DNA of 64,000 bases from Cordia subcordata (taxonomy: Eukaryota; Streptophyta; Magnoliopsida; Boraginales; Cordiaceae): positions 1,748,501 to 1,812,500 of the forward strand of contig JAPTOF010000016.1 in the NCBI GenBank assembly GCA_028554755.1, given 5' to 3'. Below are positions 11,801 to 23,871 of this stretch, piece after piece. The notes under the pieces are model-generated. The model was not told the origin of the DNA. It did no database searches and saw only the letters and a program-made list of their open reading frames with translations. Both the position numbers and the translations under genes were made by a program. Numbering within the stretch: the first letter of the stretch is position 1; every line of letters starts with the position of its first letter.

Positions 11801-11863
11801 TTTACCCCAGAGTAAGTACTGTTCCATAAAAGAGAGAGAGAGAGACAAAAAAAAGTTGATATA

Positions 11864-12530
11864 TAGAAGTGGCAAAACGGATCCGAACCCGCAGGTTGAC
11901 CCGTTTAATCCGCAAAAATGTAGGGTTAGGGTTTAGTATTTTATAATCCGCAAGCCAAACCCGGGACCCGACCCGAGCTAAGGGCGGGCTGTGCTGGTTG
12001 AACCGCGGGTTGACTTGCCAGTGTTTTTTTTTTTTTTTTAAATACATATAAGTGTAAAGTTAGAAACTTTAAGTTTTTTTCTTCTTATTGCACTTTATAG
12101 TTTACAATCTTAGTAGCCATATTTGAGGCTTTGATTGTAGTTACGGAATATGATAATTGTTGTCTTATTTTGTTAATGTTAGTTTGTGATTAGGTGTTTA
12201 ATTTCAATTTTAAATTATCGATTGTGTTTGTGACATTTAGTTCATTAACTTTAAGTATTTTTAGGTGCCTAATTTTTTGTTTTTTTTGTTTTTGGTCAAA
12301 CAAGTCACAAGTATTTATTAATTACTACTTAAATTTTTTTGTTTTATTTATTTTTAAATAATATTAAAATATTAAAAAATTAAGCGGATCAACTCGCGAA
12401 CCCGCGAGGTCGCGGGTGCTGATGAGGGATGTAGGCACCTGCATGAATCCAACCCGACCCGACCCACGGAACCGCATAACCCGCGCTAAACGGATTGGGT
12501 TGGGCCGCGGGTGCCCGTTTGCCACTTCTA
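11864..12530. mobile_element. Non-autonomous hAT-like transposon, 667 bp
   Basis: Terminal inverted repeats TAGAAGTGGCAAA (left) and the complement of TTTGCCACTTCTA (right), with subterminal G/C-rich tracts such as gaacccgc. Flanks are ttgatata (11856-11863) and ctgatata (12531-12538), a 7-of-8 target duplication of hAT size. The empty site is visible at loci 2 and 4, which read gctgatata and gttgatata at this place in the 5' leader. Different end sequence from the element at 1672. Confidence 0.8.
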
Positions 12531-12606
12531 CTGATATATATTTTTTGAATTGAAACAGCCAGTTTCGCATTATTTAAAGCCTCTTAAGAGCTTAAAAAGA
12601 ATAGAG

Positions 12607-12681
12607 ATGTCAAACTGCACTTTTTCACCTGGATCAGGCTTTGATGAACGCCAATGGGTTACTCAGATTTGTCGAACCCTA
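12607..12681 (+). pseudogene. DUF247 stub, first ~25 codons only (locus 3)
   Basis: The leader (cagccagtttcgcatt, then aaagcctcttaagagctt) and first codons align with locus 2 and encode MSNCTFSPGSGFDERQWV and then TQICRTL, where locus 2 has IQIRRTL. Homology to DUF247 stops abruptly after the CRTL codons and unrelated AT-rich DNA follows. The rest of the gene is absent. A hAT-like element also interrupts the leader. It cannot make a DUF247 protein. Confidence 0.85.
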
Positions 12682-13326
12682 TATAAGTTACTTTTTTATG
12701 TCACCGGTTATTTTTAAACTCGTGTTTTGTACTAGTCAAATTTTTTATTAGGTAGTCTTTTTTTTATAAATTTTAAATTATAACTTCTAAAATTCAAATC
12801 AAATTCTAATTTAGAGTTCTAAACTCTGATTTTTAATTGAAAATTTGAAATCTTTTAATATACATAATTAAAAAAATTTAATATTAAAATTCTATTATAA
12901 GTCTCAAGTTCCGATTACTATAAACTCATTTTTTATTCATATTAATAATTGTACACTCTAAGGTCATGTAAATTCTTATAAGGTGAATAATCTAAAATTT
13001 TACATATAATATATATCTCTCTATATTTTTTTCATGGGATAAAAGTCTTCAAAAGGTATCAAATTAAAAGATTATGATAATACTTGGTTCCCAATTTTTT
13101 CATGGTACCTTTCATGGTACCAATCTTTTGAACTTTTAAACAAATTAATAATGATACATCAAAGGCTATACCATGTGAATTGTTCTAAGGCTTCCAAACC
13201 TTCTCTAAGGTGTGTATAATTTTACATAGATGATGATGATGATGATGATGATGATGACGATGATGGTGATGATGATGATGACGATGACGATGATGATGAT
13301 GATGATGATGATGAGGATTATTATTA

Positions 13327-13386
<60 letters not shown>

Positions 13387-15239
13387 TATGGATACATACA
13401 TAGTTGTTAGTAAAATAATTGTAGAAATATAATATAGAAATAAGAAACTAATATTAAGTAAATAAACTGAATAATATGAAAAATACATAACCTGAAAAAC
13501 TAAAATATAAACTAAAGAAAATTGAACAATATATCAAAGAAAACTGAATAAAAGAGACTCGAGTAAACTTAATCTCCTTAAGGACTTTACGCCTCTACTA
13601 TAGTACTAACAGTTTTGTAACGCAGTCCTCTCATGATACAATGTTTATATCTTTTGTAATGGTAACATTCCAAGAACAAAAGTATGCGAACTTTTCAGTA
13701 GTGAACCCTTTCTTATAAATGTAATGAACATTGATACAAACAAGTGGTGAACATGATAAACATCTATAGTCTATATGCTACTTATACTCTAGAATTTGTT
13801 AGTATAAGTGATTTCTGTTGTATTATGCAATGTTTCGAAGAATCACTATATATAGGTTTAGGAGGAAATTAAGTCACCATTTCTATATTCATGAAAGACA
13901 CTAAAAAATGTTTCAAAACCCTTTAAATTAAATCCATTTCAATATAGTGGAGAAACTCAAAAGTTGCTATATTTGTATAGGAAATCATAATTCAAAGAGT
14001 CTATAACTCCAATGAACTAAATAAGTTAGTTGGAAAACCAAAAGATCTCTAGAGATAATTTGTCATTCACCTTATAATTTTTCAATAATAAATAGATAGA
14101 TTATATAGATATAGATCTAAATTTTATATCATGTTATAAAATTATAAAATAAAATCAGTCAAAGTAATAAAATTCAAATTACTTTGTACATCATTATTTA
14201 TAATTTTTGACTTCCCTCTCTTACCTTAGCTTATATGTCATTTAGAGAACTCCAAACTTACTTAGGTTTAATTTTATATAATAGTATAAATATAAATACA
14301 TATTCTTTTATTAAATATTTTTGGGTATGGACTAAATTGATTGTTTTTTGAAAATATTAGGAGCTAATATGGATCTTTCTGAATAATTAGAACTAACTTA
14401 AAAAAGATAAAAAGAAACAAAGCAGACTTGTACGATAATTTCTCATTTGTTAATATAGAAGCGTAATTAGTAAAAAAAATTCCACAAAAATTAAAATTTG
14501 ATAATGTGGCATAACTTTATTACTATTATACATAAGTATATAAATTTTGTATAGTTTCTATTTAAAAATTCTAGAAATGTACTTTTTTGTATTTTTTTAT
14601 TTTAATTAAACATTCTATATATGTAATATTCTCTCACATTCATACACTCATGATAACTTTAGAATCTACTCATATTTTATTTAATAAATGTTTGAAATTA
14701 TAGAGGATAATCAAGTTACTTATTTTTATTCAATTATAGTAAATATTTAACAATGAAATTAAATTGATGGCTTTTAAAAATATAAGAATTGATTTCGATC
14801 CTTTGAAACTATGAGACTAACTTAAAAAAAAGAGTGAAAAAGAAGAAAAATAGTGGAGATTTATAACATAATTTTTGTAATTTGCTAGTATTAAATAATG
14901 GTTATTTCATAACATACTTAATCAAGATGGAATCCACAAAAATTAAAACTTGTTAATTTGATATTGTTACAACACTCTAAATCATGGCATGTGATATCTC
15001 CTAAAAAAACCTCCAAGATGAGGTTTCACTTTATACTATTGTATAGATATTTAACTTTTAAATTCTATTTTAGTGTCTTTAATAGTAATTTTTTAATCCA
15101 CTTTAATCAAATACACAAATACTTGTTTTATAACAACAATTTTTATTTAAACATATAATTAATTAAAGTGACAACAAAAAAAATTGCTTAAAACTTAAAA
15201 TATTTAAGTAATTTTTTTTGATAAACCAATCCAAACACC
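12682..15239. other. Intergenic, no gene seen
   Basis: Very AT-rich DNA that replaces the missing body of locus 3. It contains the trinucleotide microsatellites listed separately and no recognisable coding sequence. Similar phrases at about 14480 and 14935 (ccacaaaaattaaaa-ttg) suggest a small internal duplication. Confidence 0.55.
13229..13387. repeat. Compound (GAT)n-(ATT)n microsatellite
   Basis: About 88 bases of GAT/GAC units (13229-13316) run directly into about 70 bases of ATT units. The first part is imperfect (gac, ggt and gag interruptions); the second is nearly pure. Confidence 0.95.
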
Positions 15240-15435
15240 CGCTCAATAATTTACCAACTTCATAGGCCCTTTTCAGTTGGCCGTCGAAAGTTGAATTTTT
15301 GGGCGCACGGCACTATCTTATTGGAGAAACTTACTACGTTGTTGCCGTGGCAATAGACTAACATAATTTTTTTCCCTTTTTTTTGACTTCTATTTTTTTT
15401 TTTTTTTTTGAAGAATACATCCTCCTGATAATCGT
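15240..15435 (+). repeat. Proximal upstream block of locus 4
   Basis: Contains cacggcactatcttattgg, agaaacttactacgttg and tgccgtggcaatag in the order seen upstream of locus 2 (about 6600-6650) and locus 3 (about 11658-11705). It is the part of the 5' flank best conserved among the three paralogues. Confidence 0.65.
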
Positions 15436-15444
15436 TATAAATAG
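15436..15444 (+). promoter_or_regulatory. TATA box of locus 4 (TATAAATAG)
   Basis: Lies 134 bases before the ATG at 15570, matching the 133-base spacing at locus 2. Confidence 0.6.
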
Positions 15445-15827
15445 GGTAGTACATCCCAACATTTTGCACAGAATAGTTTTTTTACTTAAAAGTTGATATA
15501 TACTTTCTGAACCCAAGCAGCCATTTTCGATTTGCTTAAAGAATCTTGAGAGCTGAAAAAAAAAGAGAGATGTCAAGCTGCATGTTTTCACCTGGTTCAG
15601 GCTTAGATGAACGCCAATGGGTTATTCAGATTCGTCGAACCCTAGACGTAGGACTCGACGAAGAAGAGATTGGAACACCTGTGAGCAACTTCAGCATACC
15701 CAAAACCCTACTGGCAACTGATCCGGACTCTTACATACCGCATCAGTTGCCAATAGGCCCTTACCATTGTTGGCGTCCGAAGATGTACGAGATTCAGAGA
15801 TACAAGCTTTCTGCATCAAAAAGACTG

Positions 15828-16140
15828 TGTTAGGGAAAAACATGCAAACACGAAGAATACGAGAAGAAATAACGGACACAAGAAATTACGTGGTTCGGCT
15901 TTGAAGCCTACGTCCACGGGCAATAGAGAATAATTATATTACTGATCACGAATGCTACAAGGCTCTCACTTTGGTTTCTCTCACCCCACATACCACAAGA
16001 GGTATGAACCTTAACGTAATGAAGATTGCCACATATTTATAGTGCTAGGGTTTCCTAAACCTATTAAGCAACTAATTAATTATGGGCCACAAAAGGTAAT
16101 AAGTGAATAAGGGGCCTAAGAATACGGGCCACATTCAACA
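15828..16140 (-). repeat. Copia-I 3' LTR (left on the + strand)
   Basis: 313 bases, starting tgttagggaaaaac and ending ttcaaca, followed by the complement of a polypurine tract (aatctccaccttg at 16141-16153). Confidence 0.9.
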
Positions 16141-16211
16141 AATCTCCACCTTGGCACGTATTTGCTCCAATTAACATACCATCATCCCTGCTGCCAACTA
16201 CCCCTAAGGGC

Positions 16212-18240
16212 TCACTGCTCCACACCGCAAATAGCAACCAAGTCCAAACAATGCTTGAACTTGCTGACTGGAACCACCTTAGTCATCATATCTGCTGGAT
16301 TCTCATGGGTAGAAATCTTCTGCACCGATATGATTCCTTGTGATATAATATCTCGATAAAATGATATCGATATCAATGTGTTTAGTTCTCTCATGATACA
16401 TCCGATTCTTCGTCGGATGGATTGCACTCGCTATCACAAAAGATCGTACTTGTATCTTCTGCGGTCAAGATCACGAACCGTGCCTTGTAACCACATGGCC
16501 TCCTTCACGCCTTCCGCAATTGCCATGTACTCGCTTGATGAGTCGACAATACTACGATGGCGTAATGTCGCTTTCCAACTGATAGCACATCCAGAGAGAG
16601 TAAACACGTAACCCGTCAGAGATCTTCTCTTATCAAGGTCACCCGCAAAGTTTGAATCACAATAACCCACCAACCTCGCGCAATCTCCAGTCATCTTGCT
16701 AAATAGCAATCCTATATTCGCGATTACACGCAAATATCTCATTATCCATTTCACCGCTTCGATGTGCTTTCCCAGGTGATGCCATATACCTGCTCACAAC
16801 ACTAACTGTATGTGAAATATCAGGACGAGTGCACACCATAGCATACATCAAGCTACCAACAGCACTCGAGTATGGAACATGAGACATATGATCCACCTCC
16901 TCCTCAGTTTTAGGTGACAAATCTGCAGACAATTCGAAGTGAGCAGCAAACGGCACACTCACGGGCTTAGTTTTAAGCATCCCGAAACGCTCCAGTACCT
17001 TCTCAATATAACTTTGTTGAGACAAGAATAGCTTCCCAGCGTTTCTATATCTGTGAATCTCCATGCCAAGAATCTTCTTCGCTGCTCCAAGATCCTTCAT
17101 CTCAAACTCATCACCTAGCTGCTTCTTTAATTCGTTGATTGCAGACATGCTTATAGCAACAATAAGCATATCATCGACATACAACAGCAAATACACAAAC
17201 GAACCATCTGGAAGCTTCTTGAGATATACACAACTGTCGTAAGCACTCCTTGTGTATCTAGCACTTATCATGAATGTGTTAAATCTCTTGTACCATTGCC
17301 GAGGTGACTACTTCAACCCATACAAGAATTTCTTCAGTTTGCAAACATGGTTCTCCTTACCAGGAACTACATACCCCTCCGGTTGACTCATGTAAATTTG
17401 CTCTTCAAGATCACCATGCAAAAACGCCGTTTTCACATCTAGCTGCTCAAGCTCTAAGTCATGAAGAGCAACCAAGGCAAGTAAAACCCTGATGGAAGTA
17501 TGCTTCACAACCGGAGAGAACACTTCGTTGAAGTCAACACCTTCCCTTTGTGTATAGCCTTTTGCCACCAACCGTGCCTTGTATCGAGGACCTTCAACCC
17601 CTGGAGTACCTTTCTTTTTCTTGTAAACCCATTTGCAACCGACAACTCGCTGTCCCTTAGGCAATTCAACAAGCTCCCATGTTTGATTCTTATGAAGAGA
17701 CTCAATCTCCTCACTCATGGCACCCACCCACTGAGCAGAATCTTTCCCAGATATGGCCTCTTTGTATAAATTTGGCTCATGTCCTTCAATTGTTTCGGCA
17801 ACAGTCAAAGCATAAGCAACAAGATCAGCGTATCCATACCTTTGAGGCTCTCTAATCTGTCTCCTTTCTCGCCCAGTGACAATACTGTACTTCTGTTGTT
17901 CAGGCATATTTTGATCATGTGCCTCAATTGGTTGAGTCGGCTGAATTTGACTGCTACTATTGCTAGATGGAACATTTGGTACATCAGAAAATACCTCCAC
18001 CTGTTTTTTGATACCGTGGTCTAAATCAGCTACCGCTTTCTCTTTTTCTTGGTCTAATAAAGCAGACTCATTGAACGTGACATCCCTGCTGATGAGGAAA
18101 CCTGGAGACTTTGGATCTGTGCACCACAACCTGTAACCTTTCCTCTCGGACGCATAGCCTAGAAATATGCATTTCTTTGCCCTCGGCTCCAACTTGCCAT
18201 CCTTCACGTGAGTGTATGCAGGGCAACCGAACACTCTCAA
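16212..18240 (-). pseudogene. Copia-I reverse transcriptase and RNase H region
   Basis: Broken frames on the minus strand. At 17308-18240 are the end of integrase and the start of reverse transcriptase (YKARLVAKGYTQREGVDF, DVKTAFLHGDLEEQIYMSQP). At 16699-17271 is the polymerase core with the copia signature YVDDM. At 16434-16754 is RNase H (GYCDSNFAGD, SSEYMAIAEG), and at 16212-16427 the extreme C-terminus (DMMTKVVP). At least three frame changes separate these parts, so no active polymerase is made. Confidence 0.9.
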
Positions 18241-19097
18241 TCGAGAGTCGTGAGCTTACGGACCATAACTCAAAAGGAGTTTTCAATTCAATAGCTTTGG
18301 ATGGGGACCTATTCACCAAGTAGTATGCCGTATTGACAGCTTCAGCCCAAAAGTCTTGACTCAAACCAGATTGGGAGAGCATACAACGGGCTCTCTCCAC
18401 CAAAGTTCTATTCATGCGTCCTGCAACTCCATTCTGTTGTGGTGTCCCTACACATGTGCGGTGTCTCACAATGCCATGTTTCTTGCAGAACTCATCAAAC
18501 TCTTTGTTGCAATATTCCAATCCATTGTCAGTCCTAAGACGCTTAATTTGTTTACGACCGCTTCTCAATCAACGTCTTCCACTCGACAAATGTTGGAAAC
18601 GCCTCATCTTTAGTTTTTAAGAAGTATACCCACACCATCCGAGAGTATGCATCAATGAAAGTGATGTAATACCTGGCACCTTTCTTGGAAGGAACTTTAT
18701 TAGGACCCCAAAGATCAGAATGAATATAATCAAGTGTGCCTTTGGTATTCTCCTGCCCCTTACTGAACTTCACCCTGGTTTGTTTTCCAAAGACACAATG
18801 CTCGTAGAATTCAAGCTTTCCAGTTCTTTGTCCACAAAGCAAATCCCTCTTGCTCAGCTCGGTTAGTCCCCTCTCGCTCATATGGCCCAACCTTTTGTGC
18901 CATAACTGCGTAGTGTCATTATCACTCTCCTCAGATGTAACAGCTGCAACACCTGTAACTATACTACCTTGAAGGATATATAGGCCGCCAGTCAAGTTCC
19001 CTTTCAAGAGCACAATTGCACCTTTGGTCACCTTTAAGACACCATTCTCACTTCGGAATTTGTAACCATGAGAATCCAAACGCCCAAGAGAAATCAA
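18068..19097 (-). pseudogene. Copia-I integrase region
   Basis: Contains the pre-integrase zinc-finger area (LWHKRLGHMSERGL and a CVFGK part with the expected cysteine pair only partly kept), the core aspartate region DYIHSDLWGP, FIDAYSRMVWVYFLK, and the second aspartate and glutamate region (DNGLEYCNKEF, TPQQNGVAGRMNRT). Frames change near 18550 and again near 18240. Confidence 0.9.
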
Positions 19098-19121
19098 GTT
19101 TTTTTTCAGCTCCGGTACATG

Positions 19122-20164
19122 CTAACACTCGAGAGATTTTGTAATACCATCAAACATCTTGATATTTACGATGCCCATTCCCTCCACCTTCAACGAAAGA
19201 TCATTGCCTAGAAAGACTTTCCCTTCTCTTTTGGAATAAGAAGAGAACCAGTCGCGCCTAGGACACATATGGAATGTTGCACCAGTATCAAGAATCCATT
19301 GATTTTGCCACTGTGATCCACTCACAGTCAAAACTTCCCCGGTACTACTCGAGTTATCTCCATCACTGTCAGCACTCTCTACCACATTAGCTGAATTCTC
19401 CACCTTTTTCTTTTCTTTTCTCAGTCTTGGACATTCTTTCTTAATGTGACCCTTTTCGCCACACTCGAAACAGCGTAGCTTTCTTGCTCTTGATTTTGAC
19501 CTTGACTTTCTTTGCTTTCTACCCGAAGATCCCCCTCTATTCTCTGATCTCCCTCTACTCACTAAACCTTCCCCGTGAACTTCTTCCCTATGTCCCGGAA
19601 TATGTGTTTGAAGATCCTTCGATTTTAATGAAGTAATCACATCTTCAAAAGTAATTTTATCCCTCCCGTACAACATAGTGTCCACAAAGTTCATATATGA
19701 AGGAGGTAAGGAGCATAATACGATCATAGCTTGATCTTCGTCATCAATTTTAACACCCACATCCTTCAAAGCAATAAAACAAGAGGTAAACTCATCAAGG
19801 TGTTGTTTTAGTGAGGTACCTTCTTTCATTCTAAGATGATACAATCGCTTCTTCAAGTAGAGGCGATTAGTGAGAGATTTAGATGCATACAATTCCACCA
19901 AAGTATTCCAAGCCTCAATTGTCGCTGCCTTCTCAAAGAATCTCCAAAGAATACTTCATTTGTCACGGACATATGTATTGCACTCAAGGCTTTCGCTTCG
20001 AGTTCTTCTCTCGTTGCTGGTTCTATCTTTTCCAGGATCACTCCTTCAATGACTTTCCAAAGTCCCTGCATTATCATAAATGTCTTGAATCTGATCCTCC
20101 AAAGACTGAAACTTATTCTCCCGTCAAACTTCTCGATTTCAAACTTTCTACCTGTGGAAGACAT
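19122..20164 (-). pseudogene. Copia-I gag and protease region
   Basis: Gag begins at the ATG at 20164 (MSSTGRKFEIEKFDG). It shifts frame near 19930 and continues as LYLKKRLYHLRMKEGTSL. A CCHC zinc knuckle, CFECGEKGHIKKEC, follows. The aspartic protease motif WILDTGATFHMC lies near 19290. The layout is that of a single copia gag-pol frame that has decayed. Confidence 0.9.
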
Positions 20165-21018
20165 CTTCGTTTGCTCAAAACTCACACTTCGGGATTGAAT
20201 TTGGCTCAATGGATCGCAAAAACGGATTCAGCACGTCGAAAAACCTTAGGAACACCCCTGGTCAACACCGGTCAAAGTCAAACCTGTTGGTCAAAGTCAA
20301 CACCGTCCCTAAACACGTACTTCGGAGCAGAATCTGGAAAAACAAAGCCCAAAAACGGACTCAGCACGTCGAAAAACGTGGGGTAAGGCTTTGGTCAAAC
20401 TCGGTAAACCCTTGGTCAATGGTCAACGGTCAAAGTCAACCCCGGTCAAACCCTGATCAACGCTGTCAACGCCGGTCAAAGGTCAAAACAGTTTTTTTTT
20501 TTTTTTCAGGACTAAATCTAAGCCCAAATAAAAATTTCTTTTTTATTCTTTTGGCCTAAACTAAGCCCAAACCCAAAAAGAAATTTATTATTTTTCTGGC
20601 CTAGAACCCAAGCCCAATAAAAAATTAATTAACCCAAGACCCAAGGCCTAGCCAAAATTGGACAAGGCCACTACCCAGGCCCGATCCAAATAAACCCAAA
20701 GACCCAAAGCCTACAAACCCTAAACCTGCTTTACAAACTTGAACCAATTTTCAAAAAATAATACTTGAATACCAAAAATCAACCTCAAGAGCACGCGAAC
20801 TCTATCTTCTTCGCTTGTTCTTCAAACCCAAACACGAACCAGGACCCGCCGACGCAAGCTTCCACTCCAACCACCAACGCTCAACGTAGACAGCACCGGA
20901 GCACTCCTCGCCGAACAAAGACCTTTGTTTGGTTAGACACCGTTTGGTTTGAGAAATTTTGGTTTCACAGTGAGTTTTGATTTTTCTTTTTTCCCTCAAG
21001 CAGCGGATTAATACCTAT

Positions 21019-21030
21019 GCTCTGATACCA
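21019..21030 (-). other. Copia-I primer-binding site
   Basis: gctctgatacca, the complement of TGGTATCAGAGC, matches the 3' end of initiator tRNA-Met as used by many plant copia elements. It touches the right LTR, which lacks the terminal TGTTA-type bases seen at the outer end of the left LTR. Confidence 0.85.
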
Positions 21031-21339
21031 GGGGAAAAACATGCAAACACGAAGAATACGAGAAGAAATAACGGACACAAGAAATTACGTGGTTCGGCTT
21101 TGAAGCCTACATCCACGGACAACAGAGAATAATTATATTACTGATCACGAATGCTACAAGGCTCTCACTTTGGTTTCTCTCACCCCACATACCACAAGAG
21201 GTATGAACCTTAACGTAATGAAGATTGCCACATATTTATAGTGCTAGGGTTTTCTAAACCTATTAAGCAACTAATTAATTATGGGCCATAAAAGGTAATA
21301 AGTGAATAAGAGGCCTAAGAATACGGACCATATACAACA
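21031..21339 (-). repeat. Copia-I 5' LTR (right on the + strand)
   Basis: About 309 bases, collinear with 15828-16140. It ends atacaaca and is followed by the gactg duplication. Confidence 0.9.
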
Positions 21340-22719
21340 GACTGCAACAAAGTCTCCAAAACCTTAAGTTTGAGGACGTTGTTCTTCAGCTGACGCGACA
21401 CGAGTCACAGATTCGAGGTTGCTACCACAAGTGCCTGGCTTGCAACGGCGAAACTCTAGCCTGGATGATGGGCGTGGACGCGTGTTTCCTGCTCGAGTTC
21501 CTCCAAGTCTATGCTCTCCCAAAGATGGTGAAACCTTGCCCAGGTTTTCATCAAGAATGTCGCATTTGGTTGATGGTAGTGGAAGAAAATTAGCACACAA
21601 CGCTATTCTCAGAGATATTGTGATGCTGGAAAATCAAATTCCACTATTTGTACTAAGAAAGACGCTGGAAATCAAGTTTTCATCCCTGGAGAAGGCGGAT
21701 AACCACCTGTTTGATATGTTAATGGGGCTTTTCAATGTTCTGTCGCCCTTCAGGACGATGGAAGAATTACCGAAGGTTGAAGCGATGGGGTGTGCTCATT
21801 TACTAGACCTTTTGTATCATCTGATCGTGCCCAAGTTAGAGCAACGTGCAACGCTTCCAGAAAAAGCAGTCTGTAAGTGTGTCGACTTGCGAAGGCGCAC
21901 GAGGAGAAAGAGGCGGTGATTCGCTGAGCCCAACTCGCATCGGGCAAATTCTTGAAGGAGCATGGAAGATCATCGCCCAATGCAACAATGGTCCCGTTCG
22001 CATTATAAAAAACGTATTCTGTTCCAAACTTGTTGTCTTCTTAATCAAAGTGACGTGGACAATTTTCTCTCATGTTAACGAAAATGTGAATCCTGAAACC
22101 GAAAAAGATTCAATCAATGACAACAAGCCTTCCCTGGTGGAGGAAATCGCGATCCCATCAGTGAGTGAACTTTCCAGAGCCTGTGTAAATTTCGTCCCAA
22201 CTAAATCAGGCATCCAGGGCATCATGTTCGATGAGAAAACGCGATCATTTCATCTCCCCTCGATCAGCCTCGATGAGAACAGCTGCGTTCTTCTGAAAAA
22301 CCAGGTGGCGTACGAGGCCTGCAACGCATCAGGGCTGGTGATTTTCACTCGCTACACCGAATTAATGAACGGGATTATTGACACCGAGGAAGATGTGGCT
22401 TCTCAGAGAAAAGGGTATCGTTCTGAATCGTTTGAAGAGTGATGAAGAGGTGGCAAAGCTCTGGAATGGAATGAACAGGTCTGTGAGGTTAACAAAAGCA
22501 CCCCTCTTGGATAAAGTGATTGCAGATGTGAATAAGTTTTACAATGGAAGATGGAAAGTTAAGCTTGGAAAATTGCTTAAGGCTTATGTGTTTGGGTCAT
22601 GGAAGCTTTTGACATTGTTGGCTTGTGTTTTGCTCTTGCTGTTGATGGCTTTACAAGCTTTTTGCTCCGTCTACAATTTTGGACGAAAATTTGAATTGCA
22701 GATTCCAGAATTGAATTAA

Positions 22720-23871
22720 GATTGAAACAAATTTTCAGATTCCAGAATTGAATTAAGATTGAAATTTCATGTAGGAAAAAAATTGTAATTATTTAATAAT
22801 TGCTTTATTTTTTCTCTTCTTTTCCTCTTATATTGTAAAGGAGCCGGCTAAAAAACATTTTCGACATTTAAATTAGTAACGAAAATTAAAAGAAAAAAAA
22901 GAAAGAAGTAAACTATTATCCAAACCATGTCGCGATATCAGCATGACCCATGTTTTTTGACAATCCAATGCACATGCTACGACCCATTAAAAGCATGGGT
23001 CGAATCCGTATTTGATTTATTGGGCTTTAGCCGAAGAAGCAAGGGCATAGAATTTTCTTTCTCGAAATTATTAATTGACTTTGCGTGCTTTACAATTCCG
23101 TCTTTAAGAAAGTGGCTTATGATTCATTTGACTTATAATTATGGCACGTACACACCAAGGATTTTCAATTTCATTATTGTCATTTTGCACGTGAAGAACT
23201 TGTAGTTATGGCACGTGAAAATTGCAGTGTGATTATGTGAAATTTATAATTTTTACATTTGGTTTGAGTTTATTATTACTATGTCATAAACTTAAATATT
23301 TAATTTGAACGAGTTTATTAAATTATCAATAATTAGACTCGGACGGTTTATTGTATCAAACCAACTTACTAGGTGAATTTTACAACATTTTGAGGTCCTA
23401 GTTGGATCCGAGTTATTACAAATATCATGGTAAATATTCAGGTCGTCTAGTTGTCCTAGTTGGATTTGAGACATTATAGACATTACGATGGTTGGACTTG
23501 GGACATTCTAGATATCATGGTAAAGAATAATTGCTTGAAAATCTAATAACGTTAACAATATGAACTTGTTGTTTGGCAATTGACGTTCCTTGGGAGCCAA
23601 TAAATCATTTATGCGTTATTTTTTATTAATAAGTAATCATTTTCATCCCATTAAATTAGATAAACTTACAAATACAACTTCAGTTAAAAATCACCATGTA
23701 TTCTTTATCGTATATACATATTTACGGTTAACATTAAAAGTTAATTTGATTTCTACATTAAAAAGTTGAACGTGAATAAGTACTTGTAGATCATTTTATA
23801 TCTCTTGTGAGGGGATTTGTGACTCGTTTACAGATAAGTGATAAGTGATGTGGGGTATAAATTAGGGTCGA
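22720..23871. other. Intergenic, start of the locus 5 duplication unit
   Basis: From about 23050 the DNA is collinear with about 34685-35280 upstream of locus 6. Shared landmarks are aagtggctt-tgattca, attatggcacgtacac, tgtcattttgcacgtgaag and atcatggtaaagaataattg. Two CACGTG cores lie at about 23190 and 23212. A short direct repeat (cagattccagaattgaatta) follows the locus 4 stop codon. No gene seen. Confidence 0.6.

Larger units (their letters stand above)
15828..21339 (-). mobile_element. Ty1/copia LTR retrotransposon, 5.5 kb (Copia-I)
   Basis: Complete but degenerate element read on the minus strand and inserted into locus 4. Target duplication is gactg (15823-15827 and 21340-21344). Both LTRs are present and begin and end as TG...CA. 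The primer-binding site is complementary to initiator tRNA-Met, and a polypurine tract lies next to the other LTR. Gene order gag, protease, integrase, reverse transcriptase, RNase H is that of copia. All reading frames are broken, so it is not autonomous. LTR divergence is about 9 differences in about 309 bases by eye, indicating a moderately recent insertion. Confidence 0.95.
15570..22719 (+). pseudogene. DUF247 pseudogene split by Copia-I and frameshifted (locus 4)
   Basis: Exon-like halves are 15570-15827 and 21345-22719. The first 86 codons are intact; Copia-I then interrupts between codons 86 and 87, leaving a 5-bp duplication. After the insertion the gene resumes in frame (CAACAAAG...), then breaks three times relative to locus 2: two extra bases near 21514 (tatgctctcc against tatgccccc), a net one-base shift near 21860 in the variable linker, and two bases lost near 22396 (gatgtggctt against gatgtgaggctt). 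The C-terminal hydrophobic segment is still encoded near 22610-22675. It is the closest relative of locus 2 in the window, with many identical stretches. No full-length protein is possible. Confidence 0.92.

Noticed and set aside
22927..23205. 92-codon plus-strand frame after locus 4
   Set aside because: The equivalent DNA at about 34620-34830 does not keep the frame, so it is probably chance.
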